Of a DNA stretch of 64,000 nt, positions 1 through 8,501 are shown in pieces. The DNA lies in assembly GCF_003970865.1 (NCBI RefSeq), contig NZ_RXLZ01000008.1, positions 40,271 through 104,270 on the forward strand. The letters are read 5' to 3'. The DNA comes from Stenotrophomonas maltophilia. Lineage in GTDB: Bacteria; Pseudomonadota; Gammaproteobacteria; Xanthomonadales; Xanthomonadaceae. A program made the position numbers and the translations under genes. Under the pieces are notes generated by a model. That model was given only the letters and a program-made list of their open reading frames with translations, was not told where the DNA came from and made no database searches. Every line of letters begins with the position of its first letter. Position 1 is the stretch's first letter.

Positions 1-1
1 C

Positions 2-1570
2 AGCAACAACTTCGCGGTGGCCGGTGCGCTCACCGCCGACGGTCGCGCGATCGTCGCCGACGACATGCACCTGGGCCTGCGCGCGCCCGGCCTGTGGTTC
101 CGTGTGCGCCTGCGCTATCCCGACCCGCAGGCCGCGGGCGGCCAGGTCGACGTCACCGGCTTCTCCCTGCCCGGCCTGCCGGCGGTGATCGTCGGCAGCA
201 ACGGGCACGTGGCCTGGGGCTTCACCAACAGTTACATCGACACCGCCGATTACCGCACTGAACCGGCCAACGCCGCAGTGACCGTGCATGAAGAGCGCAT
301 CGCCGTGGCTGGCCAGGCCGACGTGCTGTTCCCGGTGCGCGAAACCGCCTGGGGTCCGATCCTGCATACCCATGCCGACGGCAGCGGCGATGCGCTGCGC
401 TGGGTCGCCCACCTGCCCGGTGCGGTGCGCCTGGACTTCGGTGACCTGGCCCGTGCCGCTGACCTGAACGGTGCCCTGCAGTTCGCCGACCGCGCCGGCA
501 TTCCCGCACAGAACCTGGTGGTCGGCGACCGCAGCGGACGCATCGCCTGGCGGCTGATCGGCGCCCGCCCTGATCGCGGTCCCGGCTGTGCGCCTGCGGG
601 CTTCACCGCCGCCAGCAACCAGGACTGTGCGCCGTGGCCGATCCGCAGTGATGCCTCGCCGGCATTGATCGATCCCCCCAACCATCGCTTGTGGACCGCC
701 AACGGTCGTGTCCTCGACGGCGAGGCGCTGGCTACCGTCGGCAACGGTGGTTATGACCTCGGCGCCCGTGCGCGGCAGATCCGCGACCTGTTGGCGATCC
801 AGGAGCGCTTCGACGAACACGACCTGCTGGCGATCCAGCTCGACGACCGCGCCGTGTTCCTGCAGCGCTGGTGGGCCCTGCTGCACGACGTCATCGAACG
901 CAGTGACGACCCTGCACTGAAGCGCTTGAAGGCGGTCAGTCACCAGTGGGGCGGCCGGGCCTCGGCCAGCTCGGTCAGCTACCGGGTGGTGCGCGAGTTC
1001 CGCACGCAGGTGATGGATACCCTGTCCGATGCACTGCTGGCGCCGGCCAACGCACAGCTGGGCGATGACTATCTGGATCCGCGCCTGGCGCAGTTGGAAG
1101 GTGTGGCCTGGCCGATGCTGCAGCAGCGCCCCGCCAATCTGCTGCCACCGGCCTACGACAGCTGGGACACGCTGCTGCTTGATGCCGCACGCCGCACCGA
1201 GAGCGAGCTGGCCAAGCAGGGCCCGCTGGCCAAGCGCACCTGGGGCGAACGCAACACCGCGGCGCTCTGCCACCCCATCGCACGGGCGTTGCCCGAGGTC
1301 GCCAAGCGCTGGCTGTGCATGCCCGCCGACCAGCTGCCCGGCGACCGTGACATGCCACGCGTGCAGACGCCCAACTTCGGTGCCTCCGAACGCATGGTGG
1401 TCTCGCCCGGCCACGAGGCCGACGGCATCGTGCACATGCCCGGCGGACAGAGCGGGCACCCGCTGTCGCCGTACTGGGGCGCCGGCCACGAAGACTGGGT
1501 GCATGGGCGGCCGACGCCGTTCCTGCCTGGCAAGGCACAGCACACGATGACGCTGGTGCCGGCGCGGTAG
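2..1570 (+). CDS. Penicillin/acyl-homoserine-lactone acylase family hydrolase, 5' partial
   Basis: This is the beta-chain part of an Ntn-hydrolase of the penicillin G acylase family (amide hydrolysis of acylated substrates, normally in the periplasm). The window opens exactly at SNNFAVAG, which matches the family's beta-chain start, where the precursor is cut and Ser1 becomes the nucleophile. The signal peptide, alpha chain and spacer lie off the left edge. SNGHVAWGFTN about 65 residues on is another family signature. The 522 residues seen fit a full beta chain with no frame break. The TAG stop is the end of a GTAG repeat. Substrate (beta-lactam, N-acyl-homoserine lactone or other) cannot be told from sequence. 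Confidence 0.85.
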   Translation, partial: SNNFAVAGALTADGRAIVADDMHLGLRAPGLWFRVRLRYPDPQAAGGQVDVTGFSLPGLPAVIVGSNGHVAWGFTNSYIDTADYRTEPANAAVTVHEERIAVAGQADVLFPVRETAWGPILHTHADGSGDALRWVAHLPGAVRLDFGDLARAADLNGALQFADRAGIPAQNLVVGDRSGRIAWRLIGARPDRGPGCAPAGFTAASNQDCAPWPIRSDASPALIDPPNHRLWTANGRVLDGEALATVGNGGYDLGARARQIRDLLAIQERFDEHDLLAIQLDDRAVFLQRWWALLHDVIERSDDPALKRLKAVSHQWGGRASASSVSYRVVREFRTQVMDTLSDALLAPANAQLGDDYLDPRLAQLEGVAWPMLQQRPANLLPPAYDSWDTLLLDAARRTESELAKQGPLAKRTWGERNTAALCHPIARALPEVAKRWLCMPADQLPGDRDMPRVQTPNFGASERMVVSPGHEADGIVHMPGGQSGHPLSPYWGAGHEDWVHGRPTPFLPGKAQHTMTLVPAR

Positions 1571-1642
1571 TACCGGCCGCTGGCCGGCAACCTCATGATG
1601 CTGGACACACCGGCATGGATGCCGGCCAGCGGCCGGCACTAC
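1567..1642. repeat. SMAG-type GTAG repeat pair, head-to-head
   Basis: Two copies of a short GTAG-initiated hairpin (core CCGGCCGCTGGCCGG) face each other about 30 bases apart, so the unit begins with GTAG and ends with CTAC. This is the dimer layout known for Stenotrophomonas SMAG repeats. The first GTAG supplies the stop codon of the acylase gene. It may also act as a bidirectional terminator, since the acylase and antiporter genes converge here. Confidence 0.85.
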
Positions 1643-1652
1643 CGTTCAACGC

Positions 1653-3035
1653 TCAAGCCCTGCGACGCTCGATCAGGTTCAGCAGCGGCCCGGTCATCGC
1701 CGTGGTCACCAGCGCCATGATCACCAGCACCGCGAACAGGCGGTCGCCGAGCAGCCCCAGCTCGTAACCCAGGTTGAGCACGATCAGCTCCATCAGGCCA
1801 CGGGTGTTCATCAGTGCACCCAGCCGCCACGCCTCGCGCGTGGGCATGCCCGCGCTGCGTGCAGCACTGAAGGTACCCAGCAGCTTGCCCGCCGTGGCCA
1901 CCACGATCACCACCCCGCACAACACGATGTCGCTGGCCTGCAGCGCATCGGCGCGCATGCGCAGGCCGGTCATGGCGAAGAACAACGGCAACAGCAGGGT
2001 CACCGCAAACGGTTCGACGCGGGCCATCAACAGGTCGCGCAGCTGCGCGTTGGACGATACCGCGACGCCCGCAGCGAAGGCACCGAACAGCGCGTGGATG
2101 CCCAGCATCTCGGTGATCAGGGCACTGCCCAGCGACAGCAGCAGGATGCCGAGCAGCCAGCGCCCTTCACGGCCCGGTGCGATCTGCTGGCGCGCGAACC
2201 ACGGCTTCACCAGCCCCAGCATCAGCGCCATGAAGGCGACCACGCACAGCAGGTTGAGGCTTGCCGGCAGCCATCCGCTGGCCTGTGCAGCCGCCACGAT
2301 CAGCGCCAGCAGGCACCATGCGGTGGCATCGCCCAATGCCGCGCAGGCGATGGCGGTCTGCCCCAGCGGCGTCTGCGTGATGCCGCGGTCGGCAAGGATG
2401 CGCAGCAGCACGGGGAAGGCCGTGATGCTCATCGAAATGCCAACGAAAAGCGCGAATGCAGTGAAGCCCACGCCCTGCGGGCCGTGCTGCGGATACAGCC
2501 AGATCGCGAGGGCGACGCCGAGCACGAACGGGACCGCGATGCCGGCATGGCTGACCGTGAAGGCGAAGCGTCGCCGCCCACGCAGCGCCGCCAGGTCCAG
2601 CTCGGCACCGGCTACCAGCAGGAACATCAGCACGCCCAGCTGGCTGAGCATTCCCAGCGGGCCCAGCGAACTGACCGGGAACAGGGCACCATGCAACTGC
2701 GGCAACAGGCTGCCGAGCACCAGCGGCCCCATCATCAGGCCTGCGGCCATCTCGCCGATCACCGCCGGTTGCCCAAAGCGCTTGAGCAGCGCACCTGCGC
2801 CCTTGGCCACCAGCAGCAACACCAGCAGCTGCAGCAGGAACAGGCCCAGCGGTGACGCCAGATGCTGCGCCCAGCTGCCTTCGGCAGCAACCGTGGCACG
2901 GGCGACCGCCTCGGGCGCCGCCGGCCCGGCATACCGCGCCAGCAGCACGCCGGCCAGCAGCGGGACACCGGCCCAGGCCAGATAACGCCATCCCCATTTC
3001 GTGGGCGGCACGTTGCCGCCTGCCTGTACGTCCAT
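1653..3035 (-). CDS. CPA2-type cation:proton antiporter
   Basis: An integral membrane protein of about 460 residues with 11-13 hydrophobic segments in the pattern of the monovalent cation:proton antiporter-2 (Kef/NapA-like) family. Conserved-looking stretches include the GLMMGP segment early on, a GISMSITAFPVLLRIL segment, a GDATAWCLLAL segment and HALFGAFAAGV. It ends at NLIERRRA and has no C-terminal RCK/TrkA-N domain, unlike the second antiporter at 57.8 kb. I chose the second Met (start 3035) because GGGGA lies 7 bases upstream; an ATG at 3041 is also in frame but sits on the Shine-Dalgarno. It stands alone, after a strong hairpin downstream of asnB. Ion specificity is unknown. Confidence 0.85.
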   Translation of the reverse strand: MDVQAGGNVPPTKWGWRYLAWAGVPLLAGVLLARYAGPAAPEAVARATVAAEGSWAQHLASPLGLFLLQLLVLLLVAKGAGALLKRFGQPAVIGEMAAGLMMGPLVLGSLLPQLHGALFPVSSLGPLGMLSQLGVLMFLLVAGAELDLAALRGRRRFAFTVSHAGIAVPFVLGVALAIWLYPQHGPQGVGFTAFALFVGISMSITAFPVLLRILADRGITQTPLGQTAIACAALGDATAWCLLALIVAAAQASGWLPASLNLLCVVAFMALMLGLVKPWFARQQIAPGREGRWLLGILLLSLGSALITEMLGIHALFGAFAAGVAVSSNAQLRDLLMARVEPFAVTLLLPLFFAMTGLRMRADALQASDIVLCGVVIVVATAGKLLGTFSAARSAGMPTREAWRLGALMNTRGLMELIVLNLGYELGLLGDRLFAVLVIMALVTTAMTGPLLNLIERRRA

Positions 3036-3068
3036 GAACATTCCCCAATGCGCAGGGGGCGATCATAC

Positions 3069-3135
3069 AAAAAGGGGACGGAGGGGATTAAGTCGTTTGT
3101 GCCACTAACGACTTAATCCCCTCCGTCCCCTTTTT
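3069..3135. terminator. 29-bp perfect inverted repeat with T and A tracts
   Basis: Arms at 3069-3097 and 3107-3135 are exact reverse complements around a 9-base loop, flanked by A5 on one side and T6 on the other. This gives a bidirectional intrinsic-terminator shape. It lies directly after the asnB stop and before the antiporter start, both on the minus strand. The arm (AAAAGGGGACGGAGGGG and on) looks like a dispersed repeat rather than a plain terminator; that is inference. Confidence 0.8.
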
Positions 3136-3142
3136 TGGGGGC

Positions 3143-4834
3143 TTAGGCCAGCGCCTGCTCGTGCACGCCGGCGATCGCGCGGCCCGAGGGGTCTGCAGCC
3201 GCAGCGAAGCTGGCGTCCCAGGCAATGGCCGCCGGCGACGAACAGGCGATCGACTTGCCGCCTGGCACGGTCTCGGCAGCCGCGCGGCTCGGGAAGAACT
3301 GCTCGAACAGGTGGCGGTAGTAGTACGCCTCCTTGGTCTGCGGCGGGTTGTGCGGGAAACGCTTGTCGGCCGCCGCCAGTACACGGTCGCTCACCTGCGC
3401 CTCGGCATGCGCCTTCAGCCCGTCGATCCAGCCGTAGCCGACGCCATCGCTGAACTGTTCCTTCTGCCGCCACAGGATGCTGTCCGGCAGGTAGCCGTCG
3501 AACGCCTCGCGCAACACCGCCTTCTCGATGCGGCGGCCGCCAAAGCCGGCACCGACCATCTTGTGCGCGGCGTCGAAGCGCATCGCCACATCAAGAAACT
3601 CACGATCGAGGAACGGCACGCGCGGCTCCACGCCCCAGGCCATCATCGACTTGTTGGCACGCAGGCAGTCGTAGTTGTGCAGCGCGTCGAGCTTGCGCAC
3701 CAGCTCGTCGTGGAATTCGCGCGCATCCGGCGCCTTGTGGAAGTACAGGTAGCCACCGAAGATCTCGTCGCTGCCCTCGCCGGAAAGCACCATCTTCACG
3801 CCCATCGCCTTGATCCGTCGTGCCAGCAGGAACATCGGCGTCGATGCACGGATGGTGGTGACGTCGTAGGTCTCGATGTGGCGGATCACTTCCGGCAGCG
3901 CATCGAGGCCTTCCTCGAAGGTGTATTCGAAGCCGTGATGCACGGTACCCAGCGCTTCGGCGGCGATCGCAGCGGCGGCCAGATCAGGCGAGCCCTTCAA
4001 GCCGATCGCGAACGAGTGCAGGCGCGGCCACCAGGCTTCGGTCTGCCCCCCATCCTCGATGCGGCGACGTGCGTAGCGCGCAGCCACCGCCGCCACCAGC
4101 GACGAGTCCAGGCCACCGGACAGCAGCACGCCGTACGGCACATCACTCATCAGCTGGCGTTCCACCGCATGCTCGAAGGCCTGGCGCAGTTCGGCCAGAT
4201 CCGCCTGGCGGCCCTGCACGTCGGCATAGTCGCGCCACGGTTGCTGGTAGTAGCGCACCAGCTCACCACGGGCACTGTCGAAGTAGTGTCCCGGCGGGAA
4301 CTGCGCGACGTCGGCACAGGTATCGACCAGCGCCTTCATTTCCGAGGCCACGCGCAGGCGCCCCTGGGCATCGTGGCCCCAGTACAGCGGCACCACGCCG
4401 ACCGGGTCGCGCGCCACCAGCACGCGTCCACTGTCACGGTCCCACAGCGCGAAGGCGAAGATGCCGTTGAGCTGCTCCAGCCACTGCGCCGGCGAGCCGC
4501 CCTGGCGGTACAGCGCGTTGATCACCTCGCAATCCGAGCCGGTCTGGAAGTCATAGGCGGTGGTCAGCGCCGCCTTCAATGCCTGATGGTTGTAGATCTC
4601 GCCGTTCACTGCCAGCGCCAGCTGGCCATCGGCCGACAGCAGCGGCTGCGAACCGCCGGCCGGATCGACGATGGCCAGCCGTTCGTGGACCAGCAGCGCA
4701 CCTTCGTCGATGTACACGCCGCTCCAGTCGGGGCCACGGTGGCGCTGGCGTTGCGACAGTTCCAGCGCATGGCGGCGCAGGGAAGGAAGATCGTCACCGG
4801 CCTGCAGGCCGAAGATTCCGAAGATCGAACACAT
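3143..4834 (-). CDS. asnB: Asparagine synthase B (glutamine-hydrolysing)
   Basis: Makes asparagine from aspartate, ATP and glutamine in the cytoplasm. The protein has 563 residues (E. coli AsnB 554). The start was set at 4834 because the mature enzyme must begin Met-Cys: Cys2 is the glutaminase nucleophile (MCSIFGIFG), and AGGAG precedes this ATG. The glutaminase domain spans about residues 2-190 (RHRGPDWSG, NGEIYNH, GSDCEV). The synthetase domain follows with the PP-loop SGGLDSS at about 239-245 and LSGEGSDEIFGGY. Translation is open upstream in frame to 4930, but those residues include the attenuator. The gene is monocistronic with a long leader at 4835-5132 that looks like an Asn-responsive attenuator, and it ends at a strong hairpin. 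Confidence 0.96.
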   Translation of the reverse strand: MCSIFGIFGLQAGDDLPSLRRHALELSQRQRHRGPDWSGVYIDEGALLVHERLAIVDPAGGSQPLLSADGQLALAVNGEIYNHQALKAALTTAYDFQTGSDCEVINALYRQGGSPAQWLEQLNGIFAFALWDRDSGRVLVARDPVGVVPLYWGHDAQGRLRVASEMKALVDTCADVAQFPPGHYFDSARGELVRYYQQPWRDYADVQGRQADLAELRQAFEHAVERQLMSDVPYGVLLSGGLDSSLVAAVAARYARRRIEDGGQTEAWWPRLHSFAIGLKGSPDLAAAAIAAEALGTVHHGFEYTFEEGLDALPEVIRHIETYDVTTIRASTPMFLLARRIKAMGVKMVLSGEGSDEIFGGYLYFHKAPDAREFHDELVRKLDALHNYDCLRANKSMMAWGVEPRVPFLDREFLDVAMRFDAAHKMVGAGFGGRRIEKAVLREAFDGYLPDSILWRQKEQFSDGVGYGWIDGLKAHAEAQVSDRVLAAADKRFPHNPPQTKEAYYYRHLFEQFFPSRAAAETVPGGKSIACSSPAAIAWDASFAAAADPSGRAIAGVHEQALA

Positions 4835-4916
4835 GGGGGAGCTCCTGTTGGGGAATTTCACGGGTGGGAAGGTGTTCGACCGGCCATCCAGGCCCGGGTG
4901 GGCTGCGCCCGGGCAC

Positions 4917-4947
4917 AAAAAAACCCGCATCGGCTGATGCGGGTTTT
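4917..4947 (-). terminator. asnB leader terminator (attenuator, segments 3:4)
   Basis: Read on the minus strand: AAAA, then CCCGCATC (4943-4936), loop AGCC, GATGCGGG (4931-4924), then seven U (4923-4917). This is a complete intrinsic terminator 83 bases before the asnB start codon. The 5' arm can instead pair over 8 bp with an identical GATGCGGG copy at 5000-4993 inside the leader peptide gene, which would form an antiterminator. The position inside an untranslated leader, after an Asn-rich peptide, fits transcription attenuation. Confidence 0.82.
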
Positions 4948-4972
4948 CTGGTGTCCGGGCGTGTGTTGCTGT

Positions 4973-5074
4973 CTATCTACCCAGGGCGCAGTCCCGCATC
5001 GGCCGCGCACGATTATTCGCGCGCAGATTATTGCGGTTGTTGTTATTGACGGCGGTGGCCAGGCGGATCGACAT
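4973..5074 (-). CDS. Asn-rich leader peptide of asnB
   Basis: A 33-codon ORF with 8 Asn codons: four in a row (codons 10-13), then pairs at 15-16 and 20-21. The start ATG at 5074 has a purine-rich TAGGG 8 bases before it. It ends at TAG 4975-4973, 26 bases before the attenuator stem. GATGCGGG at 5000-4993 (codons 25-28) is the switchable segment. A ribosome held at the Asn codons leaves it free to pair with CCCGCATC and block the terminator; a ribosome reaching the stop would cover it. A 7-bp hairpin (5024-5018 with 5011-5005, loop AATAAT) also forms over codons 17-24. The peptide itself probably has no function after synthesis. Confidence 0.8.
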   Translation of the reverse strand: MSIRLATAVNNNNRNNLRANNRARPMRDCALGR

Positions 5075-5138
5075 GGCATCGACCCTACCCCGGTTTCCGG
5101 CGCGGCGCAACAGTTGCGTCGGCAACCACGCCTGGAGC

Positions 5139-5166
5139 GCATAATGGCGCGCCCTGAACCGTGTAA
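5139..5166 (-). promoter_or_regulatory. Candidate sigma-70 promoter for the asnB leader
   Basis: On the minus strand TTACAC (5166-5161) and TTATGC (5144-5139) are separated by 16 bases. Transcription would start near 5132, about 58 bases before the leader peptide ATG. The boxes are imperfect, and the site overlaps the start region of the divergent lipoprotein gene. Confidence 0.4.
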
Positions 5167-5171
5167 CAGGA

Positions 5172-6050
5172 ATGCAACACCGCAATGGACGCACCGGGGC
5201 ACTGGCTGCCCTGCTCTGCCTGGGCCTGACGGCCTGCCAGACCCTGGCCCCGCCTTCTACCCTGCCGCAGTCCCAGCAGCAGGCATTGGAACAACGCGGA
5301 ACCGACGGCAGCTTCGACGGTGCCTTCGATACCGCGCAAACCTTCGAGCGCTTCAACGACCCGCGCGCCATCGCCTACTACGAGCGTGCCGCCGCGGTCA
5401 CACCCTGGACCTTCCACAACACCAGGGCGGAAGAAGCACTGGGCCGGATCTGGACCTCCGGCACGCTGCGCCATGCCGACAGCCCCCACATCAACCCGTC
5501 GCCGGTGCTGCGCGCGTCCTGGCGACGTGGCGAGCGCGCCTATCTGGCGGCCGCCAACCACGGCAATCCCTATGCGTTCCACGGGCTCGCCAAGGCCTAT
5601 CGTCAGCGGGGCGACGCGCAACAGGCGCTGCGTTGGGACCTGCGCGGAATGATCTACGAGCGCTACCCGAGTTCATCGTCACATCTACCGGATGCGGTAG
5701 CAGCACAGGGAGCCACCGTGCATCCACTGGTTGCGCAGATCCAGCGCCGCGCCGAGCGTGGCGACGCCGAAGCGCAGGTAGACCTGGGCGCGCTGCTGGA
5801 AAAGGGCATGGGACTGCCGCGCGATCCGGCGCGTGCGCTGCGGCTTTACCAGCGCGCCGGTGAGAAGGGCAATGTGTTCGGCCAGTACTTCGCCGGACTG
5901 CTGCTGGGCCGTAGTGCGCCGGGGGTGGAGAAGGACACCGAGGCGGCGGCGCGCTGGTTTGCCAAGGCCGAGGCGCAGTACTTCTACATGGCCGCGCCGA
6001 GTTACTGGAAGAAGGCAGTCGAGCCGCCGTTCTTCATTTTTTCGGAGTAG
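5172..6050 (+). CDS. Sel1-like-repeat lipoprotein
   Basis: A 292-residue exported lipoprotein. The N-terminus has a basic start, a hydrophobic run and a lipobox LTAC, with the lipidated Cys at about residue 23. The C-terminal half contains Sel1-type TPR helices (GDAEAQVDLGALLEKGMGLPRD, then a second unit with GNVFGQYFAGLLLG and ending in AARWFAKAEAQ), a fold that usually binds other proteins. An earlier tetratricopeptide-like stretch (ANHGNPYAFHGLAKAYRQRGDAQQALRW) is also visible. The ATG lies right after ACAGGA, an unusually short spacing. It is divergent from asnB and convergent with dapE. Its stop TAG is the end of a GTAG repeat. Partner unknown. Confidence 0.8.
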   Translation: MQHRNGRTGALAALLCLGLTACQTLAPPSTLPQSQQQALEQRGTDGSFDGAFDTAQTFERFNDPRAIAYYERAAAVTPWTFHNTRAEEALGRIWTSGTLRHADSPHINPSPVLRASWRRGERAYLAAANHGNPYAFHGLAKAYRQRGDAQQALRWDLRGMIYERYPSSSSHLPDAVAAQGATVHPLVAQIQRRAERGDAEAQVDLGALLEKGMGLPRDPARALRLYQRAGEKGNVFGQYFAGLLLGRSAPGVEKDTEAAARWFAKAEAQYFYMAAPSYWKKAVEPPFFIFSE

Positions 6051-6096
6051 AGCCGAGCCCGGCAGGAGGCGTGCCGACCAACGGTCGGCACCCACC
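6047..6096. repeat. GTAG-type repeats after the lipoprotein gene
   Basis: GTAGAGCCGAGCCC starts at 6047 and supplies the stop codon of the lipoprotein gene. It is followed by the hairpin GTGCCGACCAACGGTCGGCAC at 6071-6091 with the CCCACC tail seen in other copies in this window. The pair lies between convergent genes and may terminate both. Confidence 0.7.
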
Positions 6097-6105
6097 GTCG
6101 CAGGC

Positions 6106-7233
6106 TCACGCCAGCAGCCGTTCCACCAGGCGCTGGTACAGCCCCGGCAACGCTTCCAGATCGTCCACGCGCACGTTCTCGTCCACCTGGTGGATGCTGG
6201 CGTTGACCGGCCCCACTTCGATGCACTGCGCACCCAGCGGCGCGATGAAGCGCGCATCGGACGTGCCGCCGCCGGTGCTTTCTTCCGGGGCACGGCCGAT
6301 GTGCTCGGCCAGCACCGCACGCGCGGTGGCGCGCAGCGTGCCTTCCGGGGTGTAGAACGGCTCGCCGCTGCGGTGCCACTTCAGCGTGTACTGCAGGCCA
6401 TGCCGGTCCAGCAGTGCGGTGATCTCCGCCTCCAGCTTCGGCGCATCCCAGTGCGGGTTGTAGCGGATGTTGAAATCCACTTCGAGCTCGCCGGGAATCA
6501 CGTTGTTGGCACCGGTGCCGGCGTGGATGTTGGAGATCTGCAGGCTGGTCGGCGGGAAACTCTCGTAGCCGTCATCCCAGCGCCGCGCGCTCAGTTCGGC
6601 CAGGGCCGGAGCGGTCTGGTGAATCGGGTTGCGTGCCTTTTCCGGATACGCCACGTGGCCCTGCACGCCCTGCACGCGCAGTTTGGCCGACAGGCTGCCA
6701 CGACGCCCCACGCGCAGCAGGTCACCCAGGACCGTGGTCGACGACGGCTCGCCGGTGATGCACCAGTCGATGCGCTGGCCGCGCTCGGCGAACAGTCGCG
6801 CGACGTGGCGCACGCCATCGATGGCGTCGCCTTCCTCGTCGCTGGTCAGCAGCACCGCCAGCGTACCGGGATGATCGGGATGCGCGGCGACGAACTGCTC
6901 GGCGGCCACCACGAACGCGGCCACGCTGCCCTTCATGTCGGCGGTGCCACGGCCATACAGCACGCCATCGCGGATCTGCGGCGTGAACGGGTCGCTGGTC
7001 CAGGCCTCGCGCGGGCCCGTTGGCACCACGTCGGTATGGCCCAGCAGGACCAGGACCGGCGCGCCCTGCCCGTGGGTCGCCCACAGGTTGTCGACCTCGC
7101 CCAGGCGAAGGTGATCGCACTGGAACCCGGCCTGCTTCAGGCGTGCCGCCAGCAGGACCTGGCAGCCAGCATCATCGGGCGTCACCGAGGGGCGTGCGAT
7201 CAGTTCGCAGGTCAGGTCGAGGACCGCGCTCAT
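6106..7233 (-). CDS. dapE: Succinyl-diaminopimelate desuccinylase
   Basis: Hydrolyses N-succinyl-LL-2,6-diaminopimelate to LL-DAP and succinate in lysine and peptidoglycan-precursor synthesis. At 375 residues it has the usual length. M20 metallopeptidase features are visible: [11 protein letters not shown] (first metal His and the following Asp), [10 protein letters not shown] (bridging Asp), [11 protein letters not shown] (catalytic Glu), GEPSST and, near the end, GGTSDARF, a strong DapE signature. It is the last gene of the minus-strand map-glnD-dapD cluster and overlaps the ArsC-like gene by 4 bases (ATGA), so the two are probably translationally coupled. Confidence 0.96.
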   Translation of the reverse strand: MSAVLDLTCELIARPSVTPDDAGCQVLLAARLKQAGFQCDHLRLGEVDNLWATHGQGAPVLVLLGHTDVVPTGPREAWTSDPFTPQIRDGVLYGRGTADMKGSVAAFVVAAEQFVAAHPDHPGTLAVLLTSDEEGDAIDGVRHVARLFAERGQRIDWCITGEPSSTTVLGDLLRVGRRGSLSAKLRVQGVQGHVAYPEKARNPIHQTAPALAELSARRWDDGYESFPPTSLQISNIHAGTGANNVIPGELEVDFNIRYNPHWDAPKLEAEITALLDRHGLQYTLKWHRSGEPFYTPEGTLRATARAVLAEHIGRAPEESTGGGTSDARFIAPLGAQCIEVGPVNASIHQVDENVRVDDLEALPGLYQRLVERLLA

Positions 7234-7601
7234 GCGTCACCCACACCGAAGCGGGCCTTGAAGCCGTTGTCACTGAAACCCTGGCTGACCGTGCCGTCGG
7301 CGGTGACCACCAGCGGGCGCTTGATCAGCTGCGGGTACTCGCGCAGCAGCAGCTTCCATTCGGCCTCGGAATCGGCGGCCTTGCGGTTGTCCGGCAGCTG
7401 CCGCCAGGTGGTGGAGGACTTGTTGACCATCGCGGCCAGGCCACCCAGCTGCGCTGCCCACGCCAGCAGCATTTCAGGGCTGGGTTTGTTGTCGCGGTAG
7501 TCGATGAAGGTGTACGGCACGCCGAAGCGGTCCAGCCACTTGGTCGCCTTCTTGCAGGTATCGCAGTTCTTCAAACCGTAGACAGTGGTGCTCATGGCCA
7601 T
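7230..7601 (-). CDS. ArsC/Spx-family (YffB-like) small protein
   Basis: A 123-residue thioredoxin-fold protein of the ArsC/Spx family. The N-terminal [17 protein letters not shown] contains the CxxC that aligns with the arsenate-reductase redox site. [25 protein letters not shown] is the typical C-terminal end. YffB of E. coli, which also sits beside dapE, is the closest match by eye. True arsenate reduction is not implied; the substrate is unknown. A second in-frame Met at 7595 is equally possible as start. It overlaps dapE by 4 bases and follows an uncharacterised gene in the same direction. Confidence 0.85.
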   Translation of the reverse strand: MAMSTTVYGLKNCDTCKKATKWLDRFGVPYTFIDYRDNKPSPEMLLAWAAQLGGLAAMVNKSSTTWRQLPDNRKAADSEAEWKLLLREYPQLIKRPLVVTADGTVSQGFSDNGFKARFGVGDA

Positions 7602-7632
7602 CTGTGATGCTGGAAAACAGAGGGCCAGAATC

Positions 7633-8499
7633 TCACAACAGGCGCTCGGACACGACCCGGAACGGCACCCGTGGCAGCAGGAAGGCCAGCCCCTCGGCCA
7701 GGTTCACGCCCATCGCCTGCAGGCGCGGGCACTGCAGCTCGCCATCCAGCTGCAGCGGCTGCAGGCTGTCGATCTCCACCGGCAGCGCGATGCGGGTGCT
7801 GGCCCAGCGACAGTCGCAGGTGCGGGCGATGGCCTCGTCCTGGCAGGTGAGGAAACGCAGGAGGGCCTGATGGTCACTGAAGGCGGCCGTCCACGCCGCA
7901 TCCTTCCAGCCCGCAGCGGCCTGCCACTGCAGGTGCAGCCCCGGCGCACTGCCCTGCCCGCCTTCGATCCGGGTGTGCCCACCGCCATCGGCGCGCACCA
8001 CATGCTCGAAGCGCGCGGACAGGTGTGGCTGCATGGCATCGCTGAAAGCGCGCGCGCCAGCGACGAAGGCCAGCTGGTCCATCACGTTGCGATCGAACAG
8101 CACCACCGGTGTCCCGTCCGGATCGTCATCACGACGCAGGTACCAGCGCCAGTTGCTCTGCCTTGGCGACGGCATCAGGGAGCGCAGCGGCCCGGCCAAC
8201 GCCGGCCCGAAGTGGCCGTGACGGTAACTGAGGATGGTGTAAGGCGTACGTCCGGCATGGACCACGTAATGATGGCCCGGCGGTGGCGTTGGTGCGTGGC
8301 GCACGTCGACCCACCAGCTCACGTAGACCACATCGCGCACGTCACTGACCAGCGCCGGCATCGGCCAGCGCCGCGACAGCGCGCGGCGCAGCCGGGTCCA
8401 GCGCGGGGCGTGCAGCAGGCGCGGCAGCATCCGCCCGAACAGGGTGTCGGACGGATGCCGGTAGATCGCGGACTGCGCCAGATCCTCCGGCGCAGCCAC
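7633..8499 (-). CDS. Uncharacterised protein between dapD and the ArsC-like gene
   Basis: A 288-residue soluble protein, not recognised. It is rich in Trp, Arg and His (for example WWVDVRHAPTPPPGHHYVVHAGRTPY and NWRWYLRRDDDPDGTPVVLFD). It has no signal peptide or membrane segment. The start is a GTG at 8499, two bases after the dapD stop (TGA-AG-GTG), so it is likely coupled to dapD. Codon use matches its neighbours. A distant similarity to DUF2071/YqjF-like proteins is possible but I cannot support it firmly. Its position suggests co-expression with the dap genes only. Confidence 0.65.
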   Translation of the reverse strand: MAAPEDLAQSAIYRHPSDTLFGRMLPRLLHAPRWTRLRRALSRRWPMPALVSDVRDVVYVSWWVDVRHAPTPPPGHHYVVHAGRTPYTILSYRHGHFGPALAGPLRSLMPSPRQSNWRWYLRRDDDPDGTPVVLFDRNVMDQLAFVAGARAFSDAMQPHLSARFEHVVRADGGGHTRIEGGQGSAPGLHLQWQAAAGWKDAAWTAAFSDHQALLRFLTCQDEAIARTCDCRWASTRIALPVEIDSLQPLQLDGELQCPRLQAMGVNLAEGLAFLLPRVPFRVVSERLL

Positions 8500-8501
8500 C
8501 T

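Noticed and set aside
3161..5863. A 900-codon plus-strand frame opposite asnB
   Set aside because: It is the antisense of asnB plus unrelated intergenic sequence; composition is typical of GC-rich shadow frames (Arg/His/Gln-rich) and there is no family match. Similar long frames opposite glnD, bamA, rtcB, the acetyltransferase-like gene and the ankyrin gene were dropped for the same reason.
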